A DNA stretch of 64,000 bases from Flavobacterium sp. 1 (GCF_002797935.1 NZ_PGER01000001.1:4340001-4404000); one strand, 5' to 3'. Counted from the stretch's first letter, positions 53,259 to 63,478 are shown. The notes: generated by a model from the sequence alone, not told the origin. Numbers and translations: made by a program.

Positions 53259-53259
53259 C
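53217..53259 (+). repeat. Direct repeat, left copy (attL) within the tRNA 3' part
   Basis: 43 bp, from CTCATAATCAGGTGG to GGGACCAC, identical to 54394-54436. It spans the anticodon loop to the 3' end, the classic crossover region of tRNA-targeted elements. Confidence 0.9.
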
Positions 53260-53269
53260 TAGTAAAATC

Positions 53270-53298
53270 AAGCCTTTGCAGAAATGTAAAGGCTTTTT
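53270..53298 (+). terminator. Terminator after the tRNA
   Basis: AAGCCTTT-GCAGAAATGT-AAAGGCTTTTTT. It lies within the inserted element, so the element brings its own terminator for the tRNA transcript. Confidence 0.8.
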
Positions 53299-53309
53299 TG
53301 TTTCTATCA

Positions 53310-53331
53310 GTACAACATTAGTACAACAAAT
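53310..53331 (+). repeat. Left 22-bp box of the integrated element
   Basis: GTACAACATTAGTACAACAA plus AT. It has an internal GTACAACA direct repeat and matches 54259-54280 at 20 of 22 positions. It is a possible integrase arm-binding site. Confidence 0.6.
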
Positions 53332-53423
53332 TGTTGACCCCACAAAGATAGTAAACTTTTCATTCTGTTTCAATTAGCTTTATTTTTTAGTATTTTTACT
53401 ATTCAATTAAAATAATTAGCATT

Positions 53424-54152
53424 ATGGCAAAAATAATTGAAAAATCTTTTTTCTTTCTTCATCGACAGATACAAAAGATAAATTCTATAACAACCGCCAA
53501 GAAGTTTACACTTATTTTAGTTCCGCTATTACCGATCTTGGCAGTTATCATCAGTATTTTTCAGTTATACAATGGTAATTTTATTTTATTCTATTTAATA
53601 ATTCTAATTTTAGGAGTTATCTTTTCATTTATACTTACCGTTGCATCAATATCTTTTTTAAAAAATGACAATATTTTTAATCGATATAATAGAGAAAAGT
53701 CAAATAGTAATTTATCTCAGTTCCAAAATCCATCAAGATCTTCTGAAACTATTTCTGAGAAAAAAATTGCTGATCTAATAGACTTAAATAAGGAGATCAT
53801 TAATCATTATTATATTGAATTTAGAAAAATTGAACTATTTAGTGATGACGCATCATTAATAGACTTTCAAAGTTTGATTGCTAATTGCTTAAAAAAATCT
53901 AATAATAAACATGTTTTTAAATTAGAAATTAGCGCTAATGAAACGCACGGTTTTATCAATGATTTTATAATTCCTTTTCTTTTAAAATTAGATGCAAATA
54001 GCAAAACTAAAAAAAAAGACATAGTTCCGCTTCTACAATATAAGAAAGCAGGTAAATATATTTTTGTAAATGAAAAAGCATCATCAGATACAAAGAGAAG
54101 ATCTACTACACTTAATCAAAGGAAAATATACGAAAGCCTTCAAAAAATGTGA
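53424..54152 (+). CDS. Two-TM protein of unknown function, cargo of the tRNA element
   Basis: I do not recognise this 242-aa protein. An N-terminal basic helix is followed by two TM segments (about 28-46 'FTLILVPLLPILAVIISIF' and 52-75 'FILFYLIILILGVIFSFILT'), with both ends likely cytoplasmic. The remaining 165 residues are charged and Asn/Lys/Ser rich ('LIDLNKEIINHYYIEFRKIE', 'DFIIPFLLKLDANSKTKKKD'). The rest has no known motif. Base composition is more AT-rich than its neighbours, in line with transfer. The two-TM-plus-soluble-domain plan is seen in some phage-defence and toxin proteins, but that comparison is only structural. Confidence 0.75.
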   Translation: MAKIIEKSFFFLHRQIQKINSITTAKKFTLILVPLLPILAVIISIFQLYNGNFILFYLIILILGVIFSFILTVASISFLKNDNIFNRYNREKSNSNLSQFQNPSRSSETISEKKIADLIDLNKEIINHYYIEFRKIELFSDDASLIDFQSLIANCLKKSNNKHVFKLEISANETHGFINDFIIPFLLKLDANSKTKKKDIVPLLQYKKAGKYIFVNEKASSDTKRRSTTLNQRKIYESLQKM

Positions 54153-54258
54153 ATTCTCCGGATAGTAATTCTTAAGTTTATTGGATACGTTCCGTCACTT
54201 AACTCTGTCTTTTTTAGTATAATTTTTAAACTAGCTTTCATTCTTACATATTTTAAAA

Positions 54259-54280
54259 GTACAACATCCGTACAACAAAT
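54259..54280 (+). repeat. Right 22-bp box of the integrated element
   Basis: GTACAACATCCGTACAACAA plus AT, in direct orientation relative to the box at 53310. It lies 113 bp before the right tRNA repeat. Between them is AT-rich sequence with no gene. Confidence 0.6.
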
Positions 54281-54393
54281 GCATGTATTATATGAAGTTG
54301 AATGAAACAAAAGTATTTTTTAAAAATTATAAATTATTGATAATCAGCAACTTTGAAGTTAAATGCAATTAATTGCAAAGGCTATTTATCTAT

Positions 54394-54436
54394 CTCATAA
54401 TCAGGTGGTCCCTGGTTCGAGCCCAGGTGGGACCAC
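54394..54436 (+). repeat. Direct repeat, right copy (attR) of the tRNA 3' part
   Basis: 43 bp identical to 53217-53259. The 5' half of a tRNA is missing, so it is not a second tRNA gene. The hairpin terminator at 54446-54487 that follows was probably the original tRNA terminator. Confidence 0.9.
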
Positions 54437-54445
54437 AGTTAATAC

Positions 54446-54487
54446 TTAAAAAGCCTTATAAATAAATATTTTATAAGGCTTTTTTTC
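54446..54487 (+). terminator. Terminator after attR
   Basis: AAAAAGCCTTATAAA-TAAATAT-TTTATAAGGCTTTTTTT: a long stem with T run. The following 54488-54690 is AT-rich; only a GAGGC-AAA-GCCTC mini-hairpin at about 54524-54536 is seen. Confidence 0.88.
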
Positions 54488-54696
54488 TTTCCAATGACAA
54501 TTTTTTTAAAATAATGAATTACCCCGAGGCAAAGCCTCAAAGAATTCTACTGATTAAAGATAGAAATCAAAAAACCAATACTAAACAATAAATCTTTTTT
54601 TGTAGGTTTTTATGTAACAATACAGACGTATGATTGATTTGTCGTAAAATTTCGTATTTAATCGCAATTTATTTATTTCTAATATAAAAAAAAACA

Positions 54697-54704
54697 TATT
54701 TTTG
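54697..54704 (+). promoter_or_regulatory. Candidate -7 element of the PID-CTERM gene
   Basis: TATTTTTG (TAnnTTTG) followed by GCAC, 45 bp before the ATG. Confidence 0.5.
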
Positions 54705-54748
54705 CACTAAAGGTTATTCAAAAAAAATCATAATACCACATCCCCAAA

Positions 54749-54991
54749 ATGAAGACAATTTTAAATAAAGCTTTATATAAAGGAAGCATTTTGCTTTTTT
54801 GCCTTTACGGATATATTGCCCATGCAGAAACATGCTACGATGGTTCAGGTAACGTTGTTCCTTGTGATCCAGCACCACCAACAGAAGATACTCCAATAGA
54901 CGGAAATATTACAATACTAATCATTATAGCTGTGCTATTTGGAATATACATTATATACAATTACAAAATAAACAAAAAAAGACCAATCTAG
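54749..54991 (+). CDS. Small PID-CTERM-type exported protein, 80 aa
   Basis: A signal peptide (about 1-26, 'SILLFCLYGYIAHA') leads to a short mature part with two cysteines (ETCYDGSGNVVPCDPAPPTE). The C-terminal tail is P-I-D-G followed by a TM helix ('NITILIIIAVLFGIYIIYNY') and basic residues KINKKRP. Pro-Ile-Asp, TM, then basic end is the PID-CTERM sorting signal of Bacteroidota, processed by an exosortase-type enzyme (XrtF class). The mature peptide may be held at the cell surface; its function is unknown. Confidence 0.8.
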   Translation: MKTILNKALYKGSILLFCLYGYIAHAETCYDGSGNVVPCDPAPPTEDTPIDGNITILIIIAVLFGIYIIYNYKINKKRPI

Positions 54992-55005
54992 ATTGGTCTT
55001 TTTTT
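54977..55005. terminator. Bidirectional terminator between the PID-CTERM gene and ribE
   Basis: AAAAGACCAATC-TA-GATTGGTCTTTT with A and T tracts on both sides. It overlaps the last codons of the PID-CTERM gene and serves both converging genes. Confidence 0.88.
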
Positions 55006-55024
55006 GTTTATAGCATTTTCTGTT

Positions 55025-55612
55025 CTATTTATTAGCGTATAACCTAGACACATATTTCCCAATTACATCAAATTCCAAATTAACAGCAGTTCCAACTACA
55101 AACGAATGAAAATTAGTATGTTCATAAGTATAAGGTATGATAGCCACACTAAAATTATTCTTACCAGAATCCACCACTGTCAAACTAACTCCGTTTACTG
55201 TAATAGAACCTTTCTCTATAGTAATATTTTGTAAATCAGCATCATACTCAAAAGTATAAAACCAACTTCCGTTAGTTTCCTCAACTGCAATACAAGTCCC
55301 TGTTTGATCCACATGCCCTTGCACAATATGTCCGTCCAAACGGTCTCCCAGCTTCATAGCTCTTTCGAGATTGACATTATCTCCAACTTTCCAATTGGAT
55401 ATATTGGTTTTTTTGATAGTTTCCCCAATAGCTGTAACCGTGTAATGATTCCCAGCTACAGCAACAACCGTTAAGCATATTCCGTTATGAGCTACGCTTT
55501 GATCAATTTTTAATTCATTAGCCAATACCGAATCTATAGTAATATGAATATTATCCTGCTCTTTTTTAACTTCTTGGACTTTGCCAAGCGTTTCAATTAT
55601 TCCTGTAAACAT
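55025..55612 (-). CDS. ribE: Riboflavin synthase (alpha subunit)
   Basis: This 195-aa enzyme dismutates two lumazines to riboflavin. It has two tandem lumazine-binding halves, each with the same strand order: 'MFTGIIETLGKVQEVK' with 'VAHNGICLTVVAVAGNHYTV' in the first, and 'DGHIVQGHVDQTGTC' with 'ITVNGVSLTVVDSGKNNFSV' in the second. The C-terminal 'VNLEFDVIGKYVSRL' closes the trimer. It is divergent from pdxA with a 61-bp gap. Confidence 0.97.
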   Translation of the reverse strand: MFTGIIETLGKVQEVKKEQDNIHITIDSVLANELKIDQSVAHNGICLTVVAVAGNHYTVTAIGETIKKTNISNWKVGDNVNLERAMKLGDRLDGHIVQGHVDQTGTCIAVEETNGSWFYTFEYDADLQNITIEKGSITVNGVSLTVVDSGKNNFSVAIIPYTYEHTNFHSFVVGTAVNLEFDVIGKYVSRLYANK

Positions 55613-55673
55613 TTCTTATTTTATTTTACTAAATTTGCAGTTCAAAATTAGCAATAAATAACTAGAGGACATT

Positions 55674-56720
55674 ATGAAAAAAGCAGAAAATATAATCGTA
55701 GGAATTTCGATAGGAGATTTAAACGGTATTGGAAGCGAAGTAATTCTAAAAACATTCGAAGATAACCGAATGCTTGAGTTATGCACTCCCGTTATTTTTG
55801 CCAATGTAAAAATTTTGTCATTCATCAGAAAAAATTTTGAATCAATAATTCCTTTACACGGTATAGACAATCTGAACCAAATTGTAATTGGGAAAGTCAA
55901 TGTTTTGAACCTTTGGAAAGAAGGAGTTGATTTAAACCTTGGAACTAATGACGAAAAAATAGGGCAGTATGCTATCAAGTCATTTGTCGCTGCTACCAAA
56001 GCGTTAAAAGACGGTGAAATTGATGTACTGGTGACAGCTCCAATAAATAAGTACAATATCCAATCGGAAGATTTTAAATTCCCAGGACATACCGATTATT
56101 TAAATCAGGAATTAGAAGGCGATGCTTTAATGCTAATGGTACAAGACAACCTAAGAGTTGGCTTATTGACGGATCATATTCCAATTAATGAAGTAGCTTC
56201 GCATTTAACAGAAGAATTGATTTTCAAAAAAATTGAAACCATCAATAAAACTTTAATTCAGGATTTTAGCATTAACAAACCCAAAATTGCAGTACTCGGT
56301 CTAAATCCTCATTGTGGTGACGGAGGCGTTATAGGAAATGAAGACGACGCTATTTTAAAACCTGCCCTGAAAAAATTATTTGAAAAAGGGACTCTAGTTT
56401 TTGGTCCTTTTGCAGCAGATGGTTTCTTTGGGAGCAATCAATATGAAAATTATGATGCCGTTATAGCCACCTATCACGATCAGGGATTGATTCCATTTAA
56501 AACATTATCCTTTGGAAATGGCGTAAATTATACAGCGGGACTCAATAAAGTAAGAACTTCACCAGATCACGGAACTGCATACGACATAGCAGGGAAGAAT
56601 AAAGCCAATTATAACTCTTTCAAAGAAGCTGTTTATCTGGCTATTGATGTTTATAATTCGAGAAATCAATACGCAGAAATCAGCCAAAAGCCTTTAAAAA
56701 CAAAAGAAAAACAGTTATAA
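55674..56720 (+). CDS. pdxA: 4-hydroxythreonine-4-phosphate dehydrogenase
   Basis: This 348-aa enzyme makes the aminoketone used for pyridoxal phosphate. Visible motifs are 'GISIGDLNGIGSEVILKTFE' at the N-terminus, 'VTAPINKYNIQSEDFKFPGH' then 'TDYL' (metal His), 'NPHCGDGGVIGNEDDAILKP' and 'ATYHDQGLIPFKTLSFGNGV' with 'RTSPDHGTAYDIAGKNKANY' (two further metal ligands). Length is normal. The next transcript starts 44 bp downstream. Confidence 0.97.
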   Translation: MKKAENIIVGISIGDLNGIGSEVILKTFEDNRMLELCTPVIFANVKILSFIRKNFESIIPLHGIDNLNQIVIGKVNVLNLWKEGVDLNLGTNDEKIGQYAIKSFVAATKALKDGEIDVLVTAPINKYNIQSEDFKFPGHTDYLNQELEGDALMLMVQDNLRVGLLTDHIPINEVASHLTEELIFKKIETINKTLIQDFSINKPKIAVLGLNPHCGDGGVIGNEDDAILKPALKKLFEKGTLVFGPFAADGFFGSNQYENYDAVIATYHDQGLIPFKTLSFGNGVNYTAGLNKVRTSPDHGTAYDIAGKNKANYNSFKEAVYLAIDVYNSRNQYAEISQKPLKTKEKQL

Positions 56721-56763
56721 ACAAAAAAAGGTGAATAACATTATTAGATTTCCATTTATTTTA

Positions 56764-56771
56764 TATCTTTG
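56764..56771 (+). promoter_or_regulatory. Candidate -7 element of yceD-rpmF
   Basis: TATCTTTG (TAnnTTTG) followed by GCAC, 34 bp before the ATG at 56805. Confidence 0.5.
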
Positions 56772-56804
56772 CACTCCCGAAGTTTAGGGCAAATTGTTGT
56801 TGAA

Positions 56805-57347
56805 ATGAGCAAGACAAAAGAATATACAATTCCTTTCGTAGGATTGAAGCTAGGGAAACACAAATTTGAGTATCAAATAAGTAATGCGTTCTTTGAAATC
56901 TTTGATTATAATGAATTTCAAAATTCAGATATCAAAGTAAATGTTGTTTTAGACAAACAAAGCAATTTGTTAGAGTTAAACTTCAAGCATGAAGGGACAA
57001 TTAATGTTCCTTGTGATCTTACAAGTGAAGATTTTGATTTGTCAATTAAAGGAAAATTAAAATTAATTGTTCGATTTGGAGAAACCTTTAATAATGACAA
57101 TGAAGAGTTGCTGATACTTCCTTTTGGAGAATTTGAAATAGACATCGCTCAATATATATATGAGATGATAATTCTTTCGATTCCATTAAAAAGGATACAT
57201 CCTGGAATAAAGGATGGCAGTTTAAACACAGAAGCTTTGACTAAACTGAAAGAACTGACAATTAAAGAGCAAAAAAAAGAGAAGAAAGAAGAAGAAAATA
57301 TAGACCCCCGCTGGGACAAATTAAAGCAACTATTAACGGATAAATAA
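56805..57347 (+). CDS. YceD/DUF177 family protein
   Basis: The start is ATG at 56805 (MSKTKEYTIPFVGLKLGKHK); an in-frame upstream start at 56769 lies in the promoter. It is 180 aa, with 'KHEGTINVPCDLTSEDFDLS' (the C-D-x-T-x-E-x-F-D/x motif of DUF177), 'ELLILPFGEFEIDIAQYIYE' and 'MIILSIPLKRIHP', and a charged Lys/Glu tail. DUF177 genes sit before rpmF in most bacteria, as here (9 bp), and in plants the relative acts on 23S rRNA. Role in ribosome assembly is inferred from that. Confidence 0.93.
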   Translation: MSKTKEYTIPFVGLKLGKHKFEYQISNAFFEIFDYNEFQNSDIKVNVVLDKQSNLLELNFKHEGTINVPCDLTSEDFDLSIKGKLKLIVRFGETFNNDNEELLILPFGEFEIDIAQYIYEMIILSIPLKRIHPGIKDGSLNTEALTKLKELTIKEQKKEKKEEENIDPRWDKLKQLLTDK

Positions 57348-57356
57348 TATAGTAAA

Positions 57357-57554
57357 ATGGCACATCCTAAGAGAAAAATCTCGAAAACTAGAAGAGACAA
57401 AAGAAGAACACATTACAAAGCTACTGTAGCTCAAATCGCTACATGTCCAATTACTGGAGAAGCACATTTATACCACAGAGCTTACTGGCATGAAGGAAAA
57501 ATGTACTACAGAGGACAAGTTGTTATCGATAAATCTGTTGTAGCTCTTGCTTAA
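57357..57554 (+). CDS. rpmF: 50S ribosomal protein L32
   Basis: This 65-aa L32 has the typical N-terminus [20 protein letters not shown], then '[20 protein letters not shown]' and 'YYRGQVVI'. Only one cysteine remains of the zinc-binding set, so this is the zinc-free (C-minus) form. It is followed by a terminator and then fabH, the standard yceD-rpmF-fabH layout. Confidence 0.98.
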   Translation: MAHPKRKISKTRRDKRRTHYKATVAQIATCPITGEAHLYHRAYWHEGKMYYRGQVVIDKSVVALA

Positions 57555-57577
57555 TACGTTTTTGTAAACAATACTAG

Positions 57578-57605
57578 AACTCTCACCTCGTGAGAGTTTT
57601 TTTTG
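57578..57605 (+). terminator. Terminator after rpmF
   Basis: AACTCTCAC-CTC-GTGAGAGTTTTTTTT: a strong stem and T tract. Confidence 0.9.
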
Positions 57606-57731
57606 TTGCTTATAATTTACCTCCCCAAATAAGAAAAACTTAACACAATTAGTTTAGTTTTTTTATTGTAATTTTAGAGACTTTTAAAAATTTTGCAAAT
57701 GGCAGCATTTGACAATAAATAATCGCATATA

Positions 57732-58730
57732 ATGAGTACAATTACAGCCGCAATTACCGCAGTTGGTGGTTATGTTCCGGACTTTGTTCTTTCCAACAAA
57801 GTTTTAGAAACGATGGTCGACACAAATGATGAATGGATAACCACTCGCACAGGAATTAAAGAAAGAAGAATACTAAAAGATGCTGATAAAGGAACTTCTT
57901 TTCTTGCTATAAAAGCTGCACAAGATTTAATCGCTAAATCAAATATTGATCCTCTTGAAATAGATCTAGTTTTAATGGCAACTGCAACTGCAGATATGCC
58001 GGTAGCCGCAACTGGTGTTTATGTAGCCACAGCAATAGGTGCTACCAATGCATTCGCTTACGATTTACAGGCCGCATGTTCAAGTTTCCTTTACGGAATG
58101 TCAACTGCAGCGGCTTACATCCAATCTGGAAGATATAAAAAAGTACTCTTAATAGGTGCTGATAAAATGTCATCTATTGTTGATTACAAAGACCGATCTA
58201 CCTGTATTATTTTTGGAGACGGAGCAGGCGCAGTATTGTTTGAGCCTAACTACGAAGGATACGGATTGCAGGACGAATACTTGAGAAGTGATGCTGTTGG
58301 CCGTGATTTCTTGAAAATACCTGCTGGCGGATCCATTCTGCCAACAAGTATAGACACCGTAAATGACAATAAGCACAATATCATTCAAGACGGAAAAACT
58401 GTTTTCAAATATGCCGTTACCAATATGGCTGATGCAAGCGAACTGATTTTGAAAAGAAACAATTTGACTAACGAAGATGTAAATTGGTTAGTTCCTCATC
58501 AGGCAAACAAACGCATTATTGACGCAACTGCTCACAGAATGAACTTGGAAGATGCCAAAGTATTGATGAATATTGAAAAATACGGAAATACAACTTCAGC
58601 AACATTACCTTTAGTATTATACGATTTTGAACACCTTTTGAAAAAAGGAGACACCATCATTTTTGCTGCTTTTGGCGGCGGATTTACTTGGGGATCTATT
58701 TACTTAACTTGGGCTTACGATAAAAAATAA
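57732..58730 (+). CDS. fabH: Beta-ketoacyl-ACP synthase III
   Basis: This 332-aa enzyme starts fatty acid synthesis by condensing acetyl-CoA with malonyl-ACP. The catalytic Cys is Cys116 in 'AYDLQAACSSFLYGMSTAAA'; the His is in 'NWLVPHQANKRIIDATAHRM' and the Asn in 'NIEKYGNTTSATLPLVLYDF'. The N-terminal 'GGYVPDFVLSNKVLETMVDT' and 'WITTRTGIKERRI' fit the family. accB follows 23 bp downstream, so lipid initiation and malonyl-CoA supply are linked here. Confidence 0.98.
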   Translation: MSTITAAITAVGGYVPDFVLSNKVLETMVDTNDEWITTRTGIKERRILKDADKGTSFLAIKAAQDLIAKSNIDPLEIDLVLMATATADMPVAATGVYVATAIGATNAFAYDLQAACSSFLYGMSTAAAYIQSGRYKKVLLIGADKMSSIVDYKDRSTCIIFGDGAGAVLFEPNYEGYGLQDEYLRSDAVGRDFLKIPAGGSILPTSIDTVNDNKHNIIQDGKTVFKYAVTNMADASELILKRNNLTNEDVNWLVPHQANKRIIDATAHRMNLEDAKVLMNIEKYGNTTSATLPLVLYDFEHLLKKGDTIIFAAFGGGFTWGSIYLTWAYDKK

Positions 58731-58753
58731 ATTAAACTAAAAAGAACTTAATT

Positions 58754-59233
58754 ATGGATTTAAAAGAAATTCAAAATCTAATTAAATTTGTAGCAAATTC
58801 AGGTGTTGCAGAAGTAAAATTAGAAATGGACGATGTAAAAATCACCATCCGAACTACTTTAGAAGGAAACGTTACTGAAGCAACTTATGTTCAACAATTG
58901 CCTGCTCAAAACGCTCTTCCGCAAGCTGCCTCTCCACAGCAGATTGCTCCTGTAGCTGTTGCCCCTGTAGCCGAACCAGTTGAAAAAAACAATTACATTA
59001 CTATAAAATCACCAATCATTGGTACTTTTTATAGGAAGCCTTCTCCAGACAAGCCAATGTTTGTTGAAGTTGGTAAGTCCATTGCTAAAGGAGATGTTCT
59101 TTGCGTAATTGAAGCTATGAAATTATTCAACGAAATTGAATCAGAAGTATCTGGTAAAATCGTAAAAATATTGGTAGACGATATGTCTCCTGTAGAATTT
59201 GACCAACCTTTATTCTTAGTAGATCCATCATAA
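58754..59233 (+). CDS. accB: Biotin carboxyl carrier protein of acetyl-CoA carboxylase
   Basis: At 159 aa the N-terminal helix '[20 protein letters not shown]' is followed by an Ala/Pro/Gln-rich linker (about 57-78) and a biotinyl domain with biotin attached to Lys123 in '[20 protein letters not shown]'. It carries CO2 between AccC and the carboxyltransferase. It lies 23 bp after fabH and 88 bp before accC; the gap holds short repeats of TTTGAATGATGAA and TTTATAATT. Confidence 0.98.
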   Translation: MDLKEIQNLIKFVANSGVAEVKLEMDDVKITIRTTLEGNVTEATYVQQLPAQNALPQAASPQQIAPVAVAPVAEPVEKNNYITIKSPIIGTFYRKPSPDKPMFVEVGKSIAKGDVLCVIEAMKLFNEIESEVSGKIVKILVDDMSPVEFDQPLFLVDPS

Positions 59234-59321
59234 GAAATTTTGAATGATGAATTTTGAATGATGAATTTATCTCATTCAAATAATTTAAAATTTATAATTT
59301 ATAATTTACAATTTCAAGAAG

Positions 59322-60667
59322 ATGTTTAAAAAATACTAATTGCAAATAGAGGAGAGATAGCGCTTCGTGTCATCCGAACTTGTAGAGAAATGGGTATCAA
59401 AACGGTAGCTGTTTATTCTACTGCAGATGCAGAAAGCCTACATGTGAAATTTGCTGACGAAGCCGTTTGTATAGGACCGCCTCCAAGTAACTTGTCTTAT
59501 TTAAAGATGTCCAATATTATTGCTGCTGCCGAAATTACAAATGCAGATGCAATTCATCCTGGTTACGGTTTCTTATCTGAAAACGCAAAATTTTCTAAAA
59601 TTTGCCAAGAGCACAACATAAAATTCATCGGTGCATCTCCTGAAATGATTGATAGGATGGGAGATAAAGCTTCAGCAAAAGCTACCATGATAGAAGCTGG
59701 AGTTCCATGTGTGCCAGGTTCCGTTGGGATTTTAGAATCCTTCGAGCAGGCTGCTGAATTAGCAAATCAATTTGGATATCCTGTAATGCTAAAAGCAACT
59801 GCTGGTGGTGGTGGAAAAGGAATGAGAGCTGTTTGGGCTCCCGAAGATTTACTAAAAGCTTGGGAAGGTGCTCGTCAGGAATCGGCGGCAGCTTTTGGAA
59901 ATGACGGAATGTATCTTGAAAAATTAATTGAAGAGCCACGTCATATCGAAATTCAAGTTGTTGGTGATTCATACGGTAAAGCTTGTCACCTTTCCGAAAG
60001 AGACTGTTCTGTTCAGCGTCGTCACCAAAAATTGACTGAAGAAACTCCTTCTCCTTTTATGACTGATGAGTTACGTACTAAAATGGGAGAAGCCGCTGTA
60101 AAAGCAGCAGAATATATAAAATATGAAGGTGCTGGAACTGTTGAGTTTTTGGTTGACAAACACAGAAACTTTTATTTCATGGAAATGAACACTCGTATCC
60201 AAGTAGAGCACCCTATTACTGAACAAGTCGTAGATTATGACTTGATTCGTGAGCAAATTTTAGTAGCTGCCGGCGTGCCAATTTCAGGACGAAATTATCT
60301 GCCTCAACTGCATGCTATTGAATGCCGTATCAATGCTGAAGACCCGTTTAACGATTTCAGACCATCTCCAGGAAAAATAACTACATTACATATGCCAGGT
60401 GGTCACGGAGTACGTTTGGATACTCACGTTTATTCTGGTTATACTATTCCGCCAAATTATGATTCAATGATCGCTAAATTAATTACTACAGCCCAAACCC
60501 GTGAAGAAGCTATCAGTAAAATGAGAAGAGCATTAGACGAGTTCGTAATCGAAGGAATCAAAACGACTATTCCGTTTCATAGACAATTGATGGATGATCC
60601 TAAATATATTGAAGGCGATTATACCACTGCTTTCATGGATACTTTCAAAATGAATCCAATAGAATAA
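59322..60667 (+). CDS. accC: Biotin carboxylase of acetyl-CoA carboxylase, frameshifted near its start
   Basis: The intact frame starts at 59333 and runs to 60667 (first internal ATG at 59390). The natural start is ATG at 59322 (M-F-K-K), in a different frame. One added A in the A6 run at 59328-59333 gives [18 protein letters not shown], the canonical AccC N-terminus, and a 448-aa protein. Motifs further on are '[20 protein letters not shown]', '[20 protein letters not shown]' (ATP-grasp loop), '[20 protein letters not shown]' with '[17 protein letters not shown]', and '[20 protein letters not shown]'. As written, only a form lacking the first 23 residues could be made. The gene is normally essential. 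Confidence 0.9.
59328..59333 (+). other. A6 run at the accC frameshift
   Basis: The sequence ATGTTT-AAAAAA-TACTAA gives M-F-K-K-Y-stop. With seven A it reads M-F-K-K-I-L-I-A-N-R. It is the same class of event as the A7 run at 7967-7973. Confidence 0.9.
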
Positions 60668-60670
60668 TTT

Positions 60671-60712
60671 ATAAAGGCTGTCAATTTATTTTGACAGCCT
60701 TTATTTTTATAT
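60671..60712 (+). terminator. Terminator after accC
   Basis: ATAAAGGCTGTCAA-TTTATT-TTGACAGCCTTTAT: a long stem, followed by TTTTT. Confidence 0.9.
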
Positions 60713-60717
60713 AAATT

Positions 60718-60757
60718 AAACCCGATAGTTTTTAATAAGCTGTCGGGTTTCTTTTTT
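60718..60757. terminator. Second hairpin downstream of accC
   Basis: AAACCCGATAG-TTTTTAATAAG-CTGTCGGGTTT followed by CTTTTTT. It may act as a back-up terminator. Confidence 0.65.
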
Positions 60758-60785
60758 CTATAGACCTAACTCGATTATTAATTTT

Positions 60786-60904
60786 TGGAGCAGAAAGATT
60801 AGGCATTTTAAGCAAGTATCGTCCCACTTTCCGTTGCAATCTTATGTCCCTCTCGTCTTTTGGGATGAGACGGCTTATAAGATTTCCACTTCGATCAGAG
60901 CTAA
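60786..60904 (+). repeat. Hairpin repeat, family 2, copy C
   Basis: TGGAGCAGAAAGATTAGGC, ATTTTAAGCAAGTATCG, TTTCCGTTGCAATCTTATG, a CCCTCTCGTC...GATGAGACGG stem different from copies A and B, TAAGATTTCCACTTCGATCA, GAGCTAA. It has the same conserved flanks as the other copies with a replaced stem. The rest of the 597-bp gap (60905-61264) is AT-rich, with only the inverted repeat at 61149-61229. Confidence 0.75.
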
Positions 60905-61148
60905 ATGATAAAAACAGTACAGTTCAGCCATTATCTGCAGTTACATCCAGCTCCTTTTTCATGAAGTCATTTAAATTAAGACTTCATGTTTAGCAATTTA
61001 CACCTTCTATTTCACCACTTTTTTTTAAAACCAAAAAACAACAACTTATTGATTTATAAGTATTTATTTTGTAATTTTAAAAAAACAACCTACTTTTTAT
61101 AAAAATTAAAATTTTCCGAACTGTAAAGCATATACTTTTACTTTTTCG

Positions 61149-61229
61149 AAATCGATTTATTTTAAATATCAAAAATCATCATCATCCGTCAATTTAAACA
61201 AGACTATTGATTTTAAAATAAATCGATTT
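61149..61229. promoter_or_regulatory. 18-bp perfect inverted repeat before the GH97 gene
   Basis: AAATCGATTTATTTTAAA (61149-61166) and its exact complement (61212-61229), 45 bp apart, ending 36 bp before the ATG. Arm sequence includes ATCGAT. It is a possible regulator-binding pair or a leader stem. Confidence 0.5.
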
Positions 61230-61249
61230 TGTAAATTTTGAAATAATAA

Positions 61250-63382
<2,133 letters not shown>

Positions 63383-63423
63383 TGACATGATTTAATCCTA
63401 ACGGACTAAACAAATAAATAACC

Positions 63424-63478
63424 ATTAAGAAATTAAGATTCATTTAGACTTAATGCTTAATAACCTTAATTTCTTAAT
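63424..63478. terminator. Inverted repeat between GH97 and the MFS gene
   Basis: ATTAAGAAATTAAG (63424-63437) and CTTAATTTCTTAAT (63465-63478), perfectly complementary. It lies between converging genes. AT-rich with no clear T run, so its terminator role is only possible. Confidence 0.4.

Larger units (their letters stand above)
53217..54393 (+). mobile_element. Small tRNA-integrated element, 1,177 bp, no integrase
   Basis: It is bounded by identical 43-bp repeats of the tRNA 3' part (53217-53259 and 54394-54436). Inside are a terminator (53270-53298), a box GTACAACATTAGTACAACAA (53310), one gene (53424-54152) and a second box GTACAACATCCGTACAACAA (54259). There is no recombinase gene. It could be a non-autonomous element mobilised in trans or the remnant of a larger island. 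Confidence 0.75.

Noticed and set aside
54394..54436. Second tRNA gene
   Set aside because: Only the 3' 43 bp are present; acceptor 5' strand and D arm are missing, so it is an attachment-site duplicate.
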